A DNA stretch of 64,000 nt from Zychaea mexicana. Its lineage: Eukaryota > Mucoromycota > Mucoromycetes > Mucorales > Lichtheimiaceae. The position numbers and the translations under genes are program-made. The stretch covers positions 62,001 to 126,000 of the forward strand of contig NW_026516753.1 of the NCBI RefSeq assembly GCF_025766255.1, in the 5' to 3' direction. Below are positions 57,979 to 64,000 of the stretch, in pieces. How positions within the stretch are numbered: the first letter of the stretch is position 1; the number at the start of each line of letters is the position of its first letter. A model generated the notes under the pieces. That model ran no database searches. It had not been told where the DNA came from and was given only the letters and a program-made list of their open reading frames with translations.

Positions 57979-60349
57979 CAATTGCTTTCAACAACCAAGT
58001 CTTTTATATGTTTTGCATTTCGGCTATCCAGATTATTAGGGAGAGGTGTATCGGGAAAGGAAGGTCGATTTTAGATGGATAAAAATGGTAATGTATCTTG
58101 CTACAACGACAAGTACACAGGGTGTCCGCATACTACCAAGTGCTAGATCCGACGTATGGTTTATGTTGCGATTGGTGTTTGAACCTCTCTTTCGTTTCTG
58201 GTGCTATCTCCTAGTCAATGTGAATGTGTGCCGGTCGCGCGCTCAGACCTATTTCCTTTTATGAAGCAATCCGTCTCGGATCTCTTGCGTGTTCTTTCTT
58301 TATCATTGTCTATTTTCCCACGTCATTGCTTTCTTTTAAGCAAATCGCAAGAGAATAAGATAGCAATCATGCAACAATTTTTTTGGAAAAGGCTCGAGGC
58401 TATGTCATGATTAATCTGATAGAGATTTACAGACCAGACATAAGCTTAAATGGAAACTTGCTTTGCAATTCAAAAATAAAAAGACCGAATATCTTTTTCG
58501 CGATCTTTTTTAAAAGGTGGCATTGTGAAATCTTTTGGGATTGTTAGCGCTTGCGGTAGGAAAGCAAAGTAGGTAATATATTTGTAAACATACACTGTAT
58601 AGCAACCAAGATGTGCAAGAACTAACAAGCGATGTGTTATGGATGATACCCAACAATGTCGATTTTTTTTCAAATATTAGCACCAATAAAAGTTTTCCAG
58701 ATGACAGATATCGCATAGACTACAAAAACACCAATTTGAGATCTGTACAACGACTACTTCCAGAGATAAGGATTAGCCGACAAGAGGAGGTAACAATTTA
58801 GTGAGCTCAAGGGCTGGTATCCATAATGTGTCGTAACCGATCAAAGCATGTAACATTGAATGATCCGAATCCCGATGTGCATATATTTAATGGAACTCAC
58901 TACCAGAAAAAGTAACAAGTATAAGCCCATCATTTGCATTCACCTAATTCTTTTGCATAAGCTGTGGGTCTAAGCTGTTACAACATTCTGTACTACAAAA
59001 ACAACACTTTGTGTCATTGAGGCAAGCATTGTCTCTGTGACCATCACGCCAAGTCCATACTTTTGATGCATGAAAGATGCCGTTTTAATTGCACGCACTC
59101 ATTAAACCTAAAGAAGATGGGCGCGGTGTCGGCGTTGGGGCGTCCGATAACATAAAGCAAGAGTGGCGGGTGGTGTAAATAAATACTGATAATTGGTTGA
59201 CGACAACATGTTACTTTTAGCAATAACAAAAAAATGAAATCATATTTTGGCATTGAAAACTTCATATACTCGTTTAGCTTTGATAAATGCGTCAAGAGCG
59301 TCTAAATGTTCCTCTCATACATCAGCATCTTACTGTTAGTATAACGGTAATTTACTTTCTTCCTCGTTCATTCCACGGATACTCAAACGCATTCTCTAAT
59401 AAATAAACAAATAAAAAGGAAGCAACATGTGTATTTTTATTAGAGACCTCCTTCCCCATTCCATAAACATTGTTTCCTTCTTCGGTTACACAGCATGTAC
59501 TTCCTTTCTGGTCCCATCCAAGCCCTTCCCTTTTAACGATTTTTTCACGCCTTTTCTTTATCGTATGTATCTACTAGCCATGATCTCGGGTTATTAATGT
59601 CATTTCCCGCGAGACAAAAGGAAATCCACGACAATGTATAATTGGCACCATCATTATACTACATGGTGCTTTACAGGTAGTAAAAAACGTAACCTGTATC
59701 TGGGGTAAATGTGATGACTTAGACAGTGGCTTATCTACCCACATTGATGCAAAATGCTCAGCTTTTGAGTGGGAAAACCAGCATGCTTACTTTAAGATAG
59801 TGGCAGCATGTAGGCCTAAACGGGCTAGTAGCTTGTTATCCAAGTGGAAACGCTTACCATAACAACGGGCATAAATAGAGTTTGAATCGCGATGAGCATT
59901 GCTATCATACACAAATGCTTATTATTATGATATTAGAGCCCATGTCCCCGTTTTACTGGTTTATGTTTGTTGACTCTATGAGCCGGTTAGTGTTAAAATG
60001 ATAGTATTTTCGTGAATTACTATGTACTATCGATTCGACGTATATAATCTGCTTATGCTAATTTATGCAATTTTCCTACTGTAAAACAAATAGGAGCACA
60101 AACTATTGCTTTGTGTAAATTATAAAGCTTAGACCTGTTTGACATATATGAAAGGCTGATTACACTTCCCACGGCTAGAAAGTATGCTACAATTTGATCG
60201 AGATAAATGACTATGACGAACTCGAAAAGAGCCTTATAAGCATCACCATCCTAACGACGACGCATACAAGCGGGGATAAGTATAGATTTGGTAAGACAAG
60301 TAACATCAGGCCGGATTTGAGCAACTGAATTGAGAGCTTGTTTTCATCA
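57979..60349. other. 2.4-kb interval upstream of ACOX-A
   Basis: No supported gene. A TATAAAAG on the minus strand near 58001-58008 precedes ACOX-A closely. A stretch at about 59600-59862 (+) stays open for over 80 codons without an ATG and contains CIWGKCDDLDSGLSTHIDAK, loosely like a C2H2 zinc-binding pattern. It is too short to name. Confidence 0.35.
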
Positions 60350-60841
60350 TCAAATGGCTTGCGTCGTTATAACTTGACCGGACATGCAAAAAAACTTGGA
60401 TATAACCTTCTCCCCATGGTGTGCAATGCGAAAAGACGCAGGTAGGAAAGAATGCGGAGGAATTTGCGCTCGGATGCAGCCAGGTCCTTTTTTCCGAAAG
60501 CGCGCTGAAAGGTAACGAGAAGGGTTATCGATGAGAATATATCGTAAGTTAGAGTTTGCAGACGCGAAAAGTCCAAGAGCTGCCGTTTGATTGTGCAAGT
60601 TCTTAATCAGCTGGGCAATACCATACGCGACGCGATATCCGTTTGCGCTCAAGATGGACCTTGTTTGAGTAATTCCGTTCCCGTCAACACAAACAGCACA
60701 ACATTTAAGGGTTTTGTGGATACCGAAAAGTGATTGTCATGTTGTGTTCATTGGGCTCGGCATTCCGGTGGTAACAACGGCTGCGCAAGTTGAGGTCATA
60801 GAACAGCGTTTGAAAATATCAATCGCATTATCATCTATCAA

Positions 60842-60875
<34 letters not shown>

Positions 60876-60975
60876 TAGCAATACCTGTGGTACATATTGT
60901 GACAAGGGAAGGGTAATCTTTATTGTGTGCGCATAACCGAGACCTAATTTAATGTACGCATTCCTTTTTTCCGCT
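60350..60975 (-). pseudogene. Acyl-CoA oxidase remnant
   Basis: Fragments of an acyl-CoA oxidase C-terminal half scattered over frames: LGLGYAH near 60935, NAEPNEHNMTITF near 60770, then LSANGYRVAYGIAQLIKNL at about 60650-60600, and in a shifted frame LAASERKFLRILSYLRLFAL at about 60475-60420 and HTMGRRL. The order follows ACOX-A and ACOX-B. Frameshifts, stops and a microsatellite between pieces show decay. It lies between the two larger oxidase genes on the same strand, as expected for a decayed member of a tandem array. Confidence 0.75.
60843..60874. repeat. (AT)n microsatellite
   Basis: About 15 AT dinucleotides in a row, located in what would be an intron-like gap of the oxidase remnant. 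Confidence 0.95.
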
Positions 60976-61515
60976 CGGTTCAATCAGTCTTCATCTTCTT
61001 CATTAACAATGTTGACTCTGAAACGTTGGTGAGTTTTGCTTGAATCGACCAAAGAGTAACTGGATCATTAACTGAGGCGTCGCTTCCTATTGCCGCACGT
61101 GAGCGTCATCGACCTGATATCATTTCTCTTATCCCAGAGAATAATATATTGCAGAAGGGAGGTGAACTTTTGATGTATAAGCGATATTCTATTTCTCAGC
61201 AATACTTACTATATTGACGACTTTACACCAATTGCCTTTCTTTGTTCTTACTACCATCACCCTACAATCTACTGTAAATAATAAGATTGTAAATCATCCT
61301 GTAAGATAGTAATATCCATAATTCTTGTGCATTCTTTCGGCCAAAGCTGAAAAAATCTGTTACATTGTTAATGTACACGATCCATCAAGAAGAACTGAAG
61401 TTTATAGAGAATTACAGTAAGAAGACATACTAAAATGCCTGATATTGAATTATAGCTATATACCTATACATTTATTGTTGTATCATATCATACAGTGTTT
61501 CTGCCCCATCAAAGT
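60976..61515. other. Intergenic, no gene seen
   Basis: About 540 bp between the oxidase remnant and the end of ACOX-B. No N-terminal oxidase sequence was found here that would complete the remnant. Confidence 0.4.
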
Positions 61516-64000
61516 TTAAAGCTTAGATTCGTTCTTTTTCCTTTCCAAACCAGCATGCACGAAAGGCTTGATGTACTTGTCGTAGCTATCTACGACCAAG
61601 GTGTGGTTGAGTGGTTCTCTTTCTGCCATCTCTGTAATCGATTCATAAACCTAGAGTGGATGGATAAAGTCAGCACAATGCAAGAACCAAAACCTACTTT
61701 TAGGATAAAAAGAAAAGCCAAGATATAGTGGTATAATACCTTTCCATCAGAGCGACCCAGCGCCGAAGCAAGGTAATAATCAGGCAATGCAAAGGCGTCC
61801 ACCAAAGGCACAGCATCGGGACGAACACGAGCAAGTAACTCGAGCACTTGATCCCTGACCATCTTGCCTTGCTCGGGCGACAAATATCCTGACATCATGA
61901 ACTCGGACATTTCTGTCTCAATGGTGTGCAAAGCGAACAAGCAGGCCAGCGCTTGCAAAACCTTGCGCTCAGCAACACCGAGCTCCTTATCCGTAGCTTG
62001 CTGTAGTCCGATAAAGAAGTTGCGGACAATCATGTACTGACAGTGAGCCTTGGAGATACGATTAATTTCAACCAGCATGGAGTTCCATGTGCGGCCGTTG
62101 CGGTCAATGTCTTCGGCCACTTGGGCAATAGCAAACGCGGCGCGGAATCCGAATGCGCTCAAGAGGATCTCGGGGTTCAAGAGCTCGGCGCCAGAAGATG
62201 CTGGACACGTAGCCTTGGGGTTCTGCATATATTGAGTCAAGTAGGTGATGGTGAGGTTATGCTCGGAAGGCTTGGCTTTGCCAGCAATCACGTTGCGGAA
62301 GGTCTTCAAAAGATAGCGGGCGGTTTGTTGTGTGAGGACATAGTTATCACCTTCAAACTAAAAAAGTAAATTGCCATGTTGTTAAAGACTTTTTAATTTT
62401 GTTAATACAATTGCGGTCTCGCAGATAACTTACAGTAACATTGGGAAGGTAATCTTGATAGAATTGACCCAAGCCAGAGAACAAACTGTAACCATGACCA
62501 CCACAAGCACGACGGCACTGCTCTAAGCCATCTACAGCCATTGTCGTAGTAAGACTAAATAATGGAAGAACACGTTTTAAACATCTAGTTTCATCCAAAG
62601 ATAAATCGCTGTGCCCGCATACATATTCCCAATGAAATTTTTTTACCTCTTCAAACCAGACGAGCTAGCATGGACATCGGCCAACAGACTGTAATTGCCC
62701 TCCTTCATTGCAGCATGATTCAAGTCGTACAATCGAAACATTTCGCGACCCGTAAAATGCAGTGCATAAATACTGGCAACAATTGTGAGCAGACGATACT
62801 GGACCATGGTATAATCAATGACAGGCGTCTCGACGACTTGGTTGTTCCACTTGCGTGGCTCGGCAGCATCCACGAACTGTCGACGCACGGAGCAGTATCG
62901 AACAGCAACCGTTGCACCACGCGCAAGAGCAAATCGGCTTCCTGGAAATAATGACGACTTTTTAGAAATCTTTTTTTTTCCGGGTGCCAAATGAAGGCTT
63001 GGGAGAGGTAAAGGGTCCCCCTCCAAGGATCCTACCATTCACAATGTTGGCACGGACATAGACCATGGTACCGTAGGAGAGACGCGCATTGGGTGGCTTG
63101 ACATACTCGCCACTGCCAGGTTTAACTTGGGAGAACTTTGCCAAAAACGATACATGGGGCACTCGATAATGGTCAAAGAGAAGGAAGCCATTATCTGTTG
63201 TGGCGTATCCGAACTTGGGACCAATGTCACCCACGGTAATGCCAGGCAAAGGGCGATGGTCCTCAAGGCTACGGATCTAATAAGCATCCGTGTGTTTGCT
63301 TATTAAATCGATGCGAAGTAGCAACTCGTTATTGAGTATCAAAAACCTACCTGCACACAGAAAGGATGTGGTCCATAATCCTTGTTATGAATAATCAAGC
63401 GAGCCATGACAACAGCATAGTTGGCGGTCTTGCCCAAACCACCAATCCACCATTTGGATGAAGTCAGGTGGGGTGAATGAATCTCAAATTCATTGGTTTC
63501 TGGGATATACGTGGCGAGTGTTTCCAATCCTTGCACATTGCTACCGTGTCCAAGCTACACAACATGTGTCCATGCGACGTCGTCAGTGGATCGTATGAGG
63601 TTCCATGATGCCCTTTCTATATGCATACCTCGGTCTGTGCATAGCAACCAATGATTTCATGACGTAATGCGGGTTCCAAAAACAGTTTGCGTTGCTCTTC
63701 GTTACATTGACCTTCCAAAGTGGGCAAGAACATGCCATAATGAAGCGAATACTATGTGTTTCAAACCAATCAATCAATCAATCAGTGATTCTTTCTCCAG
63801 GCACATGTAGCGCTTGACATGACTGATAACTTACAGGCGTGCTTTGATCGTATAGCATATTAGCGATACGGCGATCTGCCAAATCCCAATTTAATTCTCT
63901 AATTTTTTTTTGTCAGTTTAATTCTAAAGCATCACGAACAAACGTTTGAGGTTTTTATAAACAAAAAAAAACATACTCGGTAAGCTCGACAATGCGCTTG
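61516..64000 (-). CDS. Acyl-CoA oxidase (ACOX-B), N-terminus beyond the window
   Basis: Peroxisomal FAD enzyme that oxidises acyl-CoA to trans-2-enoyl-CoA with release of hydrogen peroxide, the first step of peroxisomal beta-oxidation. The gene enters from the right edge ([20 protein letters not shown]). Intact family motifs follow: [96 protein letters not shown] and [20 protein letters not shown]. The [20 protein letters not shown] stretch contains the glutamate used as catalytic base in the family. Exon 62309 to about 61742 holds the C-terminal oxidase domain. The last exon ends N-E-S-K-L, a canonical PTS1. The start codon and first exon(s) lie past 64000. Confidence 0.93.

Noticed and set aside
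59320..59390. tRNA-like A-box (TTAGTATAACGGTAA)
   Set aside because: No pairing acceptor stem and no good B-box at the right distance.

Overview
The window looks like nuclear DNA from an early-diverging filamentous fungus, most likely Mucoromycota/Mucorales. This is an inference from several things: intron-rich genes with short (about 50-120 nt) GT-AG introns, a chitinous-fungus gene set (Bni1-type formin, OPT transporter, DUF3176-like and mucin-like membrane proteins, peroxisomal acyl-CoA oxidases), a GCR1_C-type DNA-binding fragment, and moderately AT-rich intergenic DNA. I saw no tRNA, rRNA or CRISPR locus.

Layout. 1-16.5 kb is dense and ordinary: the 3' part of ASH2 (+), a decayed AYR1-like SDR remnant (+), a complete Bni1-type formin with GBD-FH1-FH2-DAD (+), a Nup120/Nup160-like nucleoporin (-), eIF2D/TMA64 (+), and TRAPPC5/TRS31 (-), whose stop codon is 7 bp from that of eIF2D. 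16.5-18.8 kb has no supportable gene.

18.8-26.6 kb is the unusual region. Two arms of about 3.05 kb (18896-21951 and 23577-26623) form an inverted repeat around a 1.6-kb loop that holds a degenerate tandem array and a DUF202 gene. The outer end of the right arm is the real 3' end of the ATR (Rad3/Mec1-type) checkpoint kinase gene (26176-35306, minus strand). The left arm carries a second, detached copy of that tail, partly duplicated in tandem. The introns and 3' flanks of the copies are about 99-100% identical, but the 127-bp FATC exon differs at 20 positions. All copies stay open with intact splice sites. Exon-limited divergence inside nearly identical flanks is the most striking signal in the window. 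An inverted repeat at this place could also exchange the kinase tail by recombination.

35.3-38.3 kb has a long gene-poor stretch, then the 3' half of a TLC-domain membrane protein gene (-). It is cut off by a block holding a GCR1_C-type fragment and a second, inverted copy of the same degenerate array found in the palindrome loop. 38.6-49.7 kb is ordinary again: the complex I PSST subunit (NDUFS7), a mucin-like single-pass protein, a DUF3176-like membrane protein and an OPT transporter (all +).

50.6-64 kb: LSM4 (-) and RPB11 (+) are divergent, as are SCP2 (-) and a SAM methyltransferase (+). Then come acyl-CoA oxidase sequences, all on the minus strand: a divergent gene (ACOX-A) lacking several family motifs, a decayed fragment, and a canonical gene (ACOX-B) running off the window. 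SCP2 ends in AKL and both oxidases end in SKL, so this end is a small peroxisomal lipid-oxidation neighbourhood. Exon boundaries were read by eye from splice consensus and protein homology, so individual junctions may be off by a few bases.
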